Positions 29,351 to 38,783 of a stretch of DNA of 64,000 bases are shown in pieces; position 1 is the first letter of the stretch; every line of letters begins with the position of its first letter. The position numbers and the translations under genes were made by a program. The notes beneath the pieces were generated by a model. It was given only the letters and a program-made list of their open reading frames with translations. It had not been told where the DNA came from and made no database searches. Source of the stretch: Psychrobacter vallis (GTDB lineage: Bacteria; Pseudomonadota; Gammaproteobacteria; Pseudomonadales; Moraxellaceae); NCBI RefSeq assembly GCF_904846715.1, contig NZ_CAJHBU010000003.1:1-64000 (forward strand), given 5' to 3'.

Positions 29351-29595
29351 GTCAACTGGTACGATATAGTGAATTTACTATAAAATAAACACAGTGCTGC
29401 TAGATATAGTACTGATACTCTCTTTCCTTGCTACTAAAATTTTCGGCAATGGTATCAATGATATTTGATGGCCTATATTTCGCAAACTATAAAAATCTTG
29501 ATTTGTGATAAGTTTGTGAATTATATGATCTATACTTTTTAACTGATCTATTACAGGCTATTATTATTTTACCTTAACAATAAGTAAGTTTTCCT
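29351..29595 (+). promoter_or_regulatory. Intergenic region before uppS, with candidate promoter
   Basis: Non-coding. It holds TTGATT (29498-29503) and TTATAT (29521-29526) with a 17-base spacer, a reasonable sigma-70 candidate for the uppS-cdsA unit, with a leader of about 60 bases. A near-palindromic 18-mer beginning TATAGTGAATTT lies further upstream, near 29366, resembling the ends of the TATAGT repeat family. Confidence 0.35.
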
Positions 29596-30354
29596 ATGTC
29601 TATGTCAGTCCCTTCGACTTCTGCTATTCTTCCGCGCCATATTGCCATTATCATGGATGGTAATAACCGCTATGGCAAAGCCCATAATTTGGGCAAAGGC
29701 CAAGGGCATGTGGCTGGCAAAGAGGCGTTAGATCCTATTGTCGAGTATTGTGTCGAGACAGGAATTGAGGTATTGACAGTATTTGCTTTTTCTAGTGAAA
29801 ATTGGCAACGTCCACCCAGTGAAGTAATGTTATTGATGCAGCTGTTGGCATTGACTATCAATGAGCAAATGCCGCGCATGAATGAGTACCGTATTCGCTT
29901 ACGTTTTATCGGTGATCGCAGTCATCTTAGCGCTGATTTACAAGCATTAATGGCAGATGCTGAAGCAAAAACGGCGGCGTTTGATGCCATGACGCTAGTG
30001 ATCGCCATCAGTTATGGTGGGCAGTGGGACATTGCGCATGCCGCAAAACAGTTAGCACAGCAAGTACAGGCAGGTCAGTTGCGTGCTGAAGATGTCAATA
30101 CTGAGCTGCTTGGTGAGTACGTTCAGCTGGCCGATGCGCCCGCAGTAGATATGTTGATACGGACGGGCGGTGAGTATCGACTCTCTAATTTTTTATTGTG
30201 GCAAGCCGCTTATGCAGAGCTGTTCTTTACCCAAACACTATGGCCGGATTTTGCCGCAAGTGAGCTGGAAATGATGGTAACGGAGTTTGCCCAGCGCCAA
30301 CGCCGCTTTGGCAAAACCAGTGAACAGGTCGTGACGGAGCAACAATTTCGTTAG
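29596..30354 (+). CDS. uppS: Undecaprenyl diphosphate synthase
   Basis: Condenses isopentenyl units onto farnesyl diphosphate to make the C55 carrier of peptidoglycan and O-antigen synthesis. cis-Prenyltransferase motifs: IIMDGNNRYGK (catalytic Asp; most bacteria have MDGNGRWAK), GHVAGKEALDPIVEYC, FAFSSENWQRP, ISYGGQWDIAHA and the C-terminal DMLIRTGGEYRLSNFLLWQAAYAELFF. 252 residues. The variant first motif is what I expect for Moraxellaceae. cdsA follows after 222 bases. Confidence 0.95.
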   Translation: MSMSVPSTSAILPRHIAIIMDGNNRYGKAHNLGKGQGHVAGKEALDPIVEYCVETGIEVLTVFAFSSENWQRPPSEVMLLMQLLALTINEQMPRMNEYRIRLRFIGDRSHLSADLQALMADAEAKTAAFDAMTLVIAISYGGQWDIAHAAKQLAQQVQAGQLRAEDVNTELLGEYVQLADAPAVDMLIRTGGEYRLSNFLLWQAAYAELFFTQTLWPDFAASELEMMVTEFAQRQRRFGKTSEQVVTEQQFR

Positions 30355-30576
30355 GATATTGATTGTTTAATAGACCTGTTTAAAGGGTTTGCGTAGTATC
30401 CTACAAAGCTAATATTCTATCAGTAGTTAATACTGCTTGTTTGTGAAATAATAAACCGTTTTAATGAGTGTTAGTTGCTATGAGGAAATGCCCTAGAAGG
30501 CGATTGTAGATTACCTGCTATAATGCACTTTTTGACCATGCATTTTTTATTATTATAAGTATAAGGTTCAATAAGT

Positions 30577-31386
30577 ATGTGGCAACGAATTAAGACGGCA
30601 GTTATTCTCGTTATTATCGTTGGTATTGCAATGTTTGCGAGCCAAACCCCTATCTTATTTGCACCGCTTCTAGCGATTGGCGTCATAATTTCTGCTCACG
30701 AATGGACAAAGCTGATGCCAAAATGGCGGCAGCCTGCGCTGTTTGTCTTATTGGTCTTGGTACTGACATTGGTATCACTTATATTCAAAGTAACGTGGCT
30801 GTTTTGGTGGGCCGCTTCATTAGTAATATGGTTGATGGCACTGTCTTGGGTAAGAGCTTTTCCAACTCACACCAATTGGTACGGCAAGAAGTTGGCATTG
30901 ATGGGTGCTGTGATATTGATTGCATGCATTACCGCGATGTTTTACTTGTGGCAACTGTCAGCATGGTGGTTGTTTTATGTGTTCTTATTGGTGTGGTGTA
31001 CAGATAGTGGGGCTTATTTTGTTGGGCGTAAGCTCGGTCGTCACAAAATGGCACCGAATGTCTCACCTAATAAGAGTATAGAAGGGCTGGCTGGTGGTTT
31101 AGTCACTGGTTTGCTGGTTGTTGTCGCCATTAGCGTCTTTAAGCTGCAATTAACGGGTGTGTCATTGGTTGCATTTGTCTCGTTATCAGCTTTGACGATT
31201 TTGGCGTCCGTACTTGGTGACTTGTTTGAGTCAATGCTTAAGCGCCGCGCCCGTGTAAAAGACTCAGGAACGATTCTACCTGGGCATGGTGGTGTCCTTG
31301 ATCGTATTGATTCGCTATTGTCTGCCACACCAATATTTGCGCTTGGTTTTTGGGTGATGCAGCAGCTAGGTTTAATAGTAATATAA
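30577..31386 (+). CDS. cdsA: Phosphatidate cytidylyltransferase
   Basis: Makes CDP-diacylglycerol from phosphatidic acid and CTP in the inner membrane, the precursor for all phospholipids including the cardiolipin made by cls in this window. About eight membrane segments; the family signature appears as KDSGTILPGHGGVLDRIDSL near residues 228-247, and DSGAYFVGRKLGRHKMAPNVSPNKSIEG near 144-171 is the conserved cytoplasmic site. 269 residues. The order uppS-cdsA-dxr-rseP-bamA is the standard proteobacterial envelope cluster. Confidence 0.95.
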   Translation: MWQRIKTAVILVIIVGIAMFASQTPILFAPLLAIGVIISAHEWTKLMPKWRQPALFVLLVLVLTLVSLIFKVTWLFWWAASLVIWLMALSWVRAFPTHTNWYGKKLALMGAVILIACITAMFYLWQLSAWWLFYVFLLVWCTDSGAYFVGRKLGRHKMAPNVSPNKSIEGLAGGLVTGLLVVVAISVFKLQLTGVSLVAFVSLSALTILASVLGDLFESMLKRRARVKDSGTILPGHGGVLDRIDSLLSATPIFALGFWVMQQLGLIVI

Positions 31387-31468
31387 ATCTCAAAAATGAA
31401 TGTGCTTACTAACTTTATAGTGGGTTGACTGTAGGTCAGTAGGGGTTTGACTTTGCTGCTATATATAA

Positions 31469-31490
31469 TCGATTCTAAATAAAACAGATA
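31469..31490 (+). repeat. Dispersed repeat core (TATAGT family), copy A
   Basis: These 22 bases (TCGATTCTAAATAAAACAGATA) recur exactly at 62474-62495, and with a few changes as reverse complements at 46633-46654 and 60209-60235. This copy lies between cdsA and dxr. Confidence 0.75.
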
Positions 31491-31567
31491 CATTACTTTA
31501 ATAGTTACCACGTTTTCTTGGTTTTTTATTTTACTTTTCGCAGTATTATTGATAGGCACCGATTGTT

Positions 31568-32770
31568 ATGACGCAACGCATCGCCGTATTAGGCGCGACA
31601 GGCTCGATTGGCGATAGTACGTTGGCTATTTTAGCAGCGCAACCACACCATTATGAAGTCTACGCTTTGTCAGGCTATCACCGTTTAGATAAGTTATTTG
31701 CGCTCTGTGAGCAGTTTTTGCCTAAGCGTGTCAGCGTACCGACGGCAGCGGTCGATGATTTTGCCCAGCGTCTCATGGCGGCTGGCCTTACTATTGATGT
31801 GGTAGGGGGCGAGGCAGGGCTAGTAGATATTGCCACCGATTCGCAAACCCATACGGTGGTCGCTGCTATTGTGGGCGCAGCAGGTCTACCGTCGACCTTA
31901 GCCGCCGCTCGTGCAGGCAAACGTATTTTATTGGCCAACAAAGAAGCGCTGGTGATGGCAGGGCAAGTGATGATTAGTGCGGTCAAAACGCATAATGCGA
32001 CTTTGCTACCGCTCGACTCTGAGCACAATGCTATTTTTCAGTGTCTGCCACTGGCTATTCAACAAGACAACACCCAGATTCATCAGCCAGATCACGGTGT
32101 ACGTAGACTATGGTTGACCGCATCTGGTGGTCCTTTTTTGCAGCAATCGTTTGAGCAGATGCAGCAAGCAAGTATCGCTGAAGCCGTCAAACACCCAAAT
32201 TGGTCAATGGGTCAAAAGATATCGGTCGACTCTGCCACCATGATGAATAAAGGTCTTGAGTTGATAGAAGCCTGTCATCTATTTGATTTGCCTGAAGATA
32301 AAATAAATGTGGTGATTCATCCACAAAGCATTATCCACTCGATGGTAGAATATAGCGATGGCAGTTTTTTAGCGCAGTTGGGCAGTCCAGATATGAAAAC
32401 TCCAATCGCCCATGCACTTAGCTACCCGAATCGTATTGATAGCGGTTCACAGCCTTTAGATTTATATGCACTCAGTGGATTGGAGTTTATTGAGCCTGAT
32501 TTACAAAAATTTGCCTGCCTACGTCTTGCTCGTCAAGCGATGAAAGCAGGTACGCAGGCGACTATTGTGCTAAACGCTTCTAATGAAATTGCAGTCGCTG
32601 CGTTTTTGGATGGAAAAATTCGTCTAACGGATATTGCGGATATCAGTGAACAAGCCCTGACTGAGATAAAAGTACCTTTATTAAATGAGCGGGCTGATAT
32701 AGAAGATATATTGGCAATTGATAAAATAGCACGCTGTCATACCGAGACGCTCGTCAAAAAGCTGGCATAA
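31568..32770 (+). CDS. dxr: 1-deoxy-D-xylulose 5-phosphate reductoisomerase
   Basis: Second step of the MEP isoprenoid pathway, NADPH-dependent; supplies the isoprenoid units used by UppS. NADPH motif GATGSIGDST near residue 8, LLANKEALVMAG, PLDSEHNAIFQCL (metal-binding Asp and Glu), WLTASGGPF, MGQKISVDSATMMNKGLE. 400 residues, normal. A repeat element occupies the cdsA-dxr gap; rseP starts 33 bases downstream. Confidence 0.97.
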   Translation: MTQRIAVLGATGSIGDSTLAILAAQPHHYEVYALSGYHRLDKLFALCEQFLPKRVSVPTAAVDDFAQRLMAAGLTIDVVGGEAGLVDIATDSQTHTVVAAIVGAAGLPSTLAAARAGKRILLANKEALVMAGQVMISAVKTHNATLLPLDSEHNAIFQCLPLAIQQDNTQIHQPDHGVRRLWLTASGGPFLQQSFEQMQQASIAEAVKHPNWSMGQKISVDSATMMNKGLELIEACHLFDLPEDKINVVIHPQSIIHSMVEYSDGSFLAQLGSPDMKTPIAHALSYPNRIDSGSQPLDLYALSGLEFIEPDLQKFACLRLARQAMKAGTQATIVLNASNEIAVAAFLDGKIRLTDIADISEQALTEIKVPLLNERADIEDILAIDKIARCHTETLVKKLA

Positions 32771-32803
32771 TTGTATCAAGAGTAACTTAATCGAGAAAAG
32801 ATC

Positions 32804-34180
32804 ATGACGTTTTTGTTAACGCTCCTTGCGGCAATATTTGTCTTAGGTCCGCTCATTGCCCTACACGAGTGGGGTCATTATATCGTGGCGAGACTCTGCG
32901 GCGTTAAAGTGTTGACTTACTCTATTGGTTTTGGTCCCAAGCTTTTTGGTTGGACCAGCAAAAAAAGCGGCATTGACTATCGTATTTCAGCACTGCCGCT
33001 TGGTGGCTATGTCAAAATGCTCGATGAGCGTGAAGGGAATGTGGCAGAAAACGAGCGGCATTTAGCCTTTAATCATCAGCATCCGCTCAAAAAAATTGCG
33101 ATTGTCGCGGCCGGTCCTATCATGAATTTTGTCATTGCTATTGCGCTATTTTGGGTATTGTTTATGACCCCATCAGAGCAGCTGGCGACTAAAATTGGGC
33201 AAGTGTTACCTGATACGCCAGCTGCAATGGCGCAGTTGCCAGTTGGTGATAAAATCGTTGCGATTGATGGTCATAAAGTAGAGACGTGGGAAGGTATCAA
33301 CTATCGTCTTGCTGGACGTATGGGGGAGACAGATACTGTCAGTATTACCATGCAGTCGGATGGACAAAGTGAAAACTTGACCAAAACCTATCAAGCACCA
33401 GTACAGCAATTTATGCAAGGCGCGGCACAAGGTAAAGACGCGTTGACCAGCTTTGGTATGCTACCGTGGCAGCCACAAATTGCGCCAATAGTGGGTGATT
33501 TGACGCCTGATGGCGCGGCCAGTCGCCAAGGTCTAAAAGAAGGTGATCGCATTACTGCTATCAATGGCGAAGAAATCAGCGACTGGATCAGTGCCACGCG
33601 TATCATCCGTGATAACCCTGAAGTTCTACTTAATTTTACGGTGTTGCGCGATGATAAGCCTGTTCAGCTACAGATCATGCCACAAGGTAAAAAAGACAAT
33701 TTAGGTAACGATTATGGGCAGATTGGTGCTATGGTGGCACAGTCTGAAATTGTCATCCCTGACGCATATAAAACAACAGTGGTCTATGGCCCGGGTGAGT
33801 CGCTGGTTAAATCGTTTGAAAAGACCGAGCAGTTAGCGGTGATGACGGTAAGCTCCATGGGTAAAATGCTGTCAGGTATGATAGGCTTGGACAATTTATC
33901 AGGGCCGATTACCATCGCCAAAGTTGCCAAACAAAGCTTCGATATTAGCTGGCAGATGGTATTGTCTACAGCGGCTTTGATCAGTCTGAGTCTCGCTGTC
34001 CTAAATCTTTTGCCTATTCCGGTATTAGATGGGGGTCACATCGTTTATCATCTTATTGAGCTGATTCGAGGCAAGCCACTCTCAGAAGGGGTGCAAATGG
34101 TGGGTCTAAATATTGGTTTACTCTTGCTGGCAGGTTTCATGGTGTTAGCAATTGGTAATGATATTAGTCGTCTGTTTTGA
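32804..34180 (+). CDS. rseP: Site-2 intramembrane metalloprotease RseP
   Basis: Cleaves the anti-sigma factor RseA within the membrane to release sigma-E, and clears signal peptides. Zinc motif HEWGH at residues 21-25 in the first membrane helix, second site LDGGH near 409 in NLLPIPVLDGGHIVYH. Two PDZ domains lie between (about 130-210 and 220-300). 458 residues against 450 in E. coli. Just upstream of bamA, a known sigma-E link. I see no rseA or rpoE in this window. Confidence 0.96.
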   Translation: MTFLLTLLAAIFVLGPLIALHEWGHYIVARLCGVKVLTYSIGFGPKLFGWTSKKSGIDYRISALPLGGYVKMLDEREGNVAENERHLAFNHQHPLKKIAIVAAGPIMNFVIAIALFWVLFMTPSEQLATKIGQVLPDTPAAMAQLPVGDKIVAIDGHKVETWEGINYRLAGRMGETDTVSITMQSDGQSENLTKTYQAPVQQFMQGAAQGKDALTSFGMLPWQPQIAPIVGDLTPDGAASRQGLKEGDRITAINGEEISDWISATRIIRDNPEVLLNFTVLRDDKPVQLQIMPQGKKDNLGNDYGQIGAMVAQSEIVIPDAYKTTVVYGPGESLVKSFEKTEQLAVMTVSSMGKMLSGMIGLDNLSGPITIAKVAKQSFDISWQMVLSTAALISLSLAVLNLLPIPVLDGGHIVYHLIELIRGKPLSEGVQMVGLNIGLLLLAGFMVLAIGNDISRLF

Positions 34181-34443
34181 TGGAGGGCTGGTCGATATGA
34201 TTGACAAGGCGCGATATACTAATGGTTCTGTGGTTATTGGGCACTGATTGTTGACAGAGTAGGCAAGGTGTTTTGTGTCAAGAACTCTGTACTAATCGTA
34301 ATTTTTAGTTTATTTTGTGATGCATTTTATATAAAGTGTTCTGAGTCTGCCGTGCGTGAATTTAAGATTCCATGTGAAATGGGCTGGACAATACGGGCTT
34401 TTTAACTTAACTTAAGCAAGTTTTTTATTGACGGATAGTGTTT

Positions 34444-36864
34444 ATGCGTACGCCTTTATTTATGAGCGCGGCAGGGTTGCCGTTAGTTGTAGCGATGATG
34501 AGTATGCCTGTACAGGCTGCAGAATTTGTAGTAACTGACATCGGTTTCAATGGTCTACAACGCCTAACCCCCGATAGCCTCTATCCGGTTCTACCTATTT
34601 CGGTAGGGGATACGGTTAATGACAGTAGTTTGGCGGCCAGTATTAAGGCGCTATATGCGACCGAAAACTTCGCCGATATTCAAAGCCGTGTCGAAGGTGG
34701 TCAGTTACGATTTGATGTCGTTGAACGCCCAACCATCGCTGAGGTAAATTTTGAAGGCAATAAACTCATCCCAAAAGAAGGGCTTGAGCAAGGATTAGGT
34801 AACGCGGGTCTGTCTGTTGGTAATGTATTGAAGCAGGCCACATTACAGGGCGTCGCCAATGAGCTACAGCAGCAGTACATTAGCCAAGGTTATTACAACA
34901 GTAATATTGAGGTTAACCAAACGCTGCTAGATGGCAACCGTGTCAAGCTTGACGTGCGCTTTATTGAAGGCAAGCCTGCCAAAGTCGTGGATATCAATGT
35001 GATTGGTAACACTCACTTTAGCGATGAAGAAATCAAAGACATTTTTGCTGTCAAAGAATCTTCTTGGACACGCCTGCTGTCTAAATCTGATCGTTATGCC
35101 AAAGAAAAGCTGGCTGCCAGTTTGGAAAACCTAAAAGCACTATACCAAAATGATGGCTATGTGCGTTTTGCCGTAGACAATGCCGTACTTAATATCAGTG
35201 AAGATAAAAGCAGCGTCTTTATCGAAGTAAGTCTCACCGAAGGCGAGCAATATCAATTTGGTGAAGTGAATTTCTTAGGTAAGCCGACTTTTGACACCAA
35301 TGAGCTAAAAGAGCTGGTCACTTTTGCCCCGAATGAAAAATACTCGCAAGCCAAGCTAGATGAGACGACTGCAGCGCTTAAAAGCCGTTATGGCAATGAA
35401 GGTTATTATTTAGCGCAGGTCAGACCTGTACCACGTATCAATGATGAAACCAAAGTGGTTGAAGTTGACTATTTTATCGACCCTGCCCGTCCTATTTATG
35501 TTCGCCGTATCAACTTTACGGGTAATATCAAAACTCAAGACGAAGTACTGCGCCGTGAGATGCGTCAACTAGAAGGCTCGCTTGCGTCTAGTGAAAAAAT
35601 TCAGTTGTCACGCACACGATTGATGCGTACAGGATTTTTTAAGGCCGTCAATGTCGATGTGAAGCCAGTACCTAACCAGCCAGATCAAGTAGATGTTAGC
35701 TATACCGTTGTAGAGCAGCCTTCTGGTAGCTCAACGATTGCTGCAGGCTATTCGCAAAGTGGCGGTGTCACCTTCCAATTAGATTTAACCCAAAACAACT
35801 TTATGGGTACGGGTAACCGCGTCAAAGCGGCATTGTCCCGATCAGAGACACGTGACTCGTATAGCTTAGGATATACCGATCCCTACTTTACTGAAAATGG
35901 AGTATCGCAAGGTTTGAGCGCTTATTATCGTGAAACCAAGTACGATGATAGAAACGTGAGTAACTATGTTACGGATGCTTATGGTGCCACGCTGAATTAC
36001 AGCTATCCTGTTGATGAAACCAAGCGTGTTAGCGCTGGTCTAAACGTCGATAATACCTCAGTACGTGGCGGTCGTTTCCTCGGTGTATCAAACGTACAGC
36101 AAATTATTGATGACGGTGGTACGTTTGAAGACTTCACAGGCGATTTTGAAGGTCGTACTGGCTTCAAAAATGACTATCAAACTTACAATTTACTGTTTGG
36201 CTGGGATTACAGCACCTTAGATCGTCCTGTGTTCCCGACTAAAGGGATGAGCCATAAGGTTGATGCGACCATTGGTCTAGGTGATACGAATTATCAGAAA
36301 CTCATTTATCAGGGTAATGTCTATTATCCATTTTACAAAGACTGGGTAGCGCGCGGTTATACTAGACTTGGTTATGGTAATGATTTGCCATTCTATGAAA
36401 ACTTTTATGCGGGTGGTTATGGCTCAGTGCGTGGCTATGAAGCGTCAACGCTTGGACCAAAATCACAAGCCTATTTTGATGCAGTCAATGACTCCGCTAA
36501 TCAAACATTTTCCTCAGAAGAAGTTGGGGGTAATGCGTTGGTCAGTTTCGGTAGTGAGTTGATTTTACCAATGCCTTTTAAGGGTGATTGGGCAGATCAA
36601 GTACGTCCCGTGTTATTTGCTGAAGGTGGTCAGGTATTTGATACCACTGATAAAGAAGATCGCACTTTCATTAATCCTAGTACAGGTGTTGATACGGATG
36701 TGCCATTATTGACGCAAGACAATAAGATGCGCTTTAGTGCTGGTGCCGGTGTGACTTGGTATACGCCCATTGGCCCGATCTCACTCAGTTATGCGATGCC
36801 TATTGGTGATAAAGAAGGCGATGAGACGGAAAAAGTACAGTTCCAAATTGGTAATACGTTCTAA
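34444..36864 (+). CDS. bamA: Outer-membrane protein assembly factor BamA
   Basis: Central Omp85 subunit of the BAM complex that folds beta-barrel proteins into the outer membrane. ATG 34444 is preferred over the in-frame GTG at 34438; the signal peptide MRTPLFMSAAGLPLVVAMM...PVQA cuts before AEF. Five POTRA domains (to about residue 420) precede the 16-strand barrel, which contains the conserved GSVRGYEASTLGP loop 6 motif. It ends in the C-terminal phenylalanine signal (QIGNTF). 806 residues. The 263-base gap after rseP has no gene and probably carries its own promoter. Confidence 0.96.
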   Translation: MRTPLFMSAAGLPLVVAMMSMPVQAAEFVVTDIGFNGLQRLTPDSLYPVLPISVGDTVNDSSLAASIKALYATENFADIQSRVEGGQLRFDVVERPTIAEVNFEGNKLIPKEGLEQGLGNAGLSVGNVLKQATLQGVANELQQQYISQGYYNSNIEVNQTLLDGNRVKLDVRFIEGKPAKVVDINVIGNTHFSDEEIKDIFAVKESSWTRLLSKSDRYAKEKLAASLENLKALYQNDGYVRFAVDNAVLNISEDKSSVFIEVSLTEGEQYQFGEVNFLGKPTFDTNELKELVTFAPNEKYSQAKLDETTAALKSRYGNEGYYLAQVRPVPRINDETKVVEVDYFIDPARPIYVRRINFTGNIKTQDEVLRREMRQLEGSLASSEKIQLSRTRLMRTGFFKAVNVDVKPVPNQPDQVDVSYTVVEQPSGSSTIAAGYSQSGGVTFQLDLTQNNFMGTGNRVKAALSRSETRDSYSLGYTDPYFTENGVSQGLSAYYRETKYDDRNVSNYVTDAYGATLNYSYPVDETKRVSAGLNVDNTSVRGGRFLGVSNVQQIIDDGGTFEDFTGDFEGRTGFKNDYQTYNLLFGWDYSTLDRPVFPTKGMSHKVDATIGLGDTNYQKLIYQGNVYYPFYKDWVARGYTRLGYGNDLPFYENFYAGGYGSVRGYEASTLGPKSQAYFDAVNDSANQTFSSEEVGGNALVSFGSELILPMPFKGDWADQVRPVLFAEGGQVFDTTDKEDRTFINPSTGVDTDVPLLTQDNKMRFSAGAGVTWYTPIGPISLSYAMPIGDKEGDETEKVQFQIGNTF

Positions 36865-36943
36865 TTTAATATAATTGTTCTGGTTCCTCTCATCAACGAG
36901 ACAAAGTTATTTAAATGAACGAAGCGTTAGTGCAATATCAGTA

Positions 36944-36980
36944 GGTCGCCAAGTGAGTTTTTAGCTTGGCGACCGTCTTA
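36944..36980 (+). terminator. Strong hairpin between bamA and lpxD
   Basis: A perfect 10-base stem (GGTCGCCAAG and its complement) with a 10-base loop, about 80 bases after bamA. The following sequence (GTCTTATTC) is only weakly T-rich, so this may be a leaky terminator, an attenuator or an mRNA-end stabiliser. It lies where skp sits in many relatives. Confidence 0.55.
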
Positions 36981-37016
36981 TTCATAATAATATTTATAAT
37001 AATACTAATAGCAACT

Positions 37017-38033
37017 ATGATAACGATTGAGCAACTTATCACTCGAATTGAACAGCGTCAGCCTATTATCAATAAGGCCGAAATCGATGCGGAGCAGTTG
37101 TGTCACGAGTTCAGCAGTATTGGCAGTTTAACTACTGCTGATAATAAGCAATTGAGCTTTTTAGCGGATCCTCACTATATTTCTAGTTTATCGCGTAGTC
37201 AGGCAGGAGCAGTGTTGATTACCGAAGAGTATCGGGATCAAGTTCCAAAAACAGCTGTCGCACTGGTAGTGGCAAGTCCATATTTGGCTTATGCCAGTGC
37301 CAGTCAGATTTTTGCTCAGGATTCAGGGCTTAATGGTATTCATCCTAGCGCTGTGATTGCCGATAGTGCAGTTATTGGCGATCAGGTTTATATTGGTCCT
37401 TTTTGTGTGATTGGCGATCATGTGCAAATTGGTGCACGCAGCTCACTTTATGCTCATGTGGTGGTTGAAGCAAATACTGATATCGGCCATGATTGTGTGA
37501 TTAAATCCCAAGTCGTTATTGGCCATAATAGTGTCATTGGTAGCCATGTGAGGTTACATGCTGGTGTGAGTGTTGGCGCAGAAGGCTTTGGTTTTGCCCC
37601 AACCAGAGATCCTAGTACCACTGGCTGGGAGCGCATTGCTCAGCTAGGACGAGTAGTGATTGGCGATCATGTGCGCATTGGTAGCCAAACCTGTATAGAC
37701 CGCGGTGCCATCGATGATACGGTCATCGGCAATCATGTTATCATTGATAATTTAGTACAAATTGCCCACAACGTGCGTATCGGTGATGGTACTGCCATCG
37801 CTGCCCAAACAGCCATTGCTGGTAGTACCAGTATAGGCAAGCGTTGTATCATTGGGGGCGCTGTCGGTATTACAGGTCACATCGAAATCACCGATGATGT
37901 CACTTTATCTGGAATGACAATGGTAACCAAATCCATCAAAACGGCTGGTTCGTATTCTTCTGGAACGGCGGCCATGCCAACTGCTAACTGGCGACGTGCT
38001 GCGGTACGTTTTCGTCAGCTTGGTCGGGATTGA
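37017..38033 (+). CDS. lpxD: UDP-3-O-(3-hydroxyacyl)glucosamine N-acyltransferase
   Basis: Third step of lipid A synthesis: adds the N-linked acyl chain. An N-terminal uridine-binding domain is followed by a left-handed parallel beta-helix of hexapeptide repeats from about residue 105 (IHPSAVIADSAVIGDQVYIGPFCVIG and on), with the catalytic His in the QIAHNVRIG segment. I start it at ATG 37017, giving 338 residues as in the family. The open frame reaches back to a TTG at 36966, but that start is inside the hairpin stem and would add a non-family hydrophobic leader. The ribosome site is weak. lpxD-fabZ-lpxA order is standard. Confidence 0.94.
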   Translation: MITIEQLITRIEQRQPIINKAEIDAEQLCHEFSSIGSLTTADNKQLSFLADPHYISSLSRSQAGAVLITEEYRDQVPKTAVALVVASPYLAYASASQIFAQDSGLNGIHPSAVIADSAVIGDQVYIGPFCVIGDHVQIGARSSLYAHVVVEANTDIGHDCVIKSQVVIGHNSVIGSHVRLHAGVSVGAEGFGFAPTRDPSTTGWERIAQLGRVVIGDHVRIGSQTCIDRGAIDDTVIGNHVIIDNLVQIAHNVRIGDGTAIAAQTAIAGSTSIGKRCIIGGAVGITGHIEITDDVTLSGMTMVTKSIKTAGSYSSGTAAMPTANWRRAAVRFRQLGRD

Positions 38034-38094
38034 TTGGCGCAAATACAAACAAAATAAGCCATAAAGATTAAAAACATAGCAAGGAAGTACCATT

Positions 38095-38604
38095 ATGAGC
38101 AGTAACGATATAGATACCCCAACTGATAAAGATGTTAAAAGCTTGGCTGAGCAAGGTCTCACGCTGCCATTAACTTATCATACCCTCAAGCATTACTTGC
38201 CACACCGCTATCCTTTTTTGCTGGTAGATAAGATCATTGCTTGCACGCCCGGAGAATGTATTACCGGTATTAAGAATGTGACTATTAATGAAGAGTTTTT
38301 TAATGGGCACTTTCCTGATGAGCCGATTATGCCAGGCGTATTGATGGTAGAGTCGATGGCACAAGTATCAGGCGTGCTCGGGTTTATTAGCGCAGGATTA
38401 ACGGCAGAAGACGGCTATCTATATCTGTTTGCAGGTGTTGATAAGGTTCGTTTTAAGCGCCGAGTTATTCCTGGTGATCAGCTGATTATTCGAGCCAAAA
38501 CAGTCATGCAAAAGCATGGTATTTATAAGTTTGATTGTACGGTACATGTCGAAGATGAGCTTGCTGCCAGTGCCCAGATAATGATTGCCCGTCAAGAGCA
38601 GTAG
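38095..38604 (+). CDS. fabZ: 3-hydroxyacyl-ACP dehydratase FabZ
   Basis: Dehydrates 3-hydroxyacyl-ACP in fatty-acid elongation and competes with LpxA and LpxD for hydroxyacyl-ACP. Hot-dog fold with LPHRYPFLLVDKI and the active-site helix GHFPDEPIMPGVLMVESMAQ (catalytic His and Glu). 169 residues, a little long because of a polar N-terminal 20 residues. An AAGGA site precedes the start. Confidence 0.96.
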   Translation: MSSNDIDTPTDKDVKSLAEQGLTLPLTYHTLKHYLPHRYPFLLVDKIIACTPGECITGIKNVTINEEFFNGHFPDEPIMPGVLMVESMAQVSGVLGFISAGLTAEDGYLYLFAGVDKVRFKRRVIPGDQLIIRAKTVMQKHGIYKFDCTVHVEDELAASAQIMIARQEQ

Positions 38605-38783
38605 TATTTATTTGTTGCTATTATGCCCATCATTGACCAAAGCATTCTATTCAAATGGGCAGCAAAAATTGCAATCAATAATCATGTTTAACAGCAGAGT
38701 TACTCTTATTTTATCTAATAAGGTTAAATTGGCTGTATTTGTTTTACCATTTATTCGCATCAGATGATACAAAGGCCTACATT

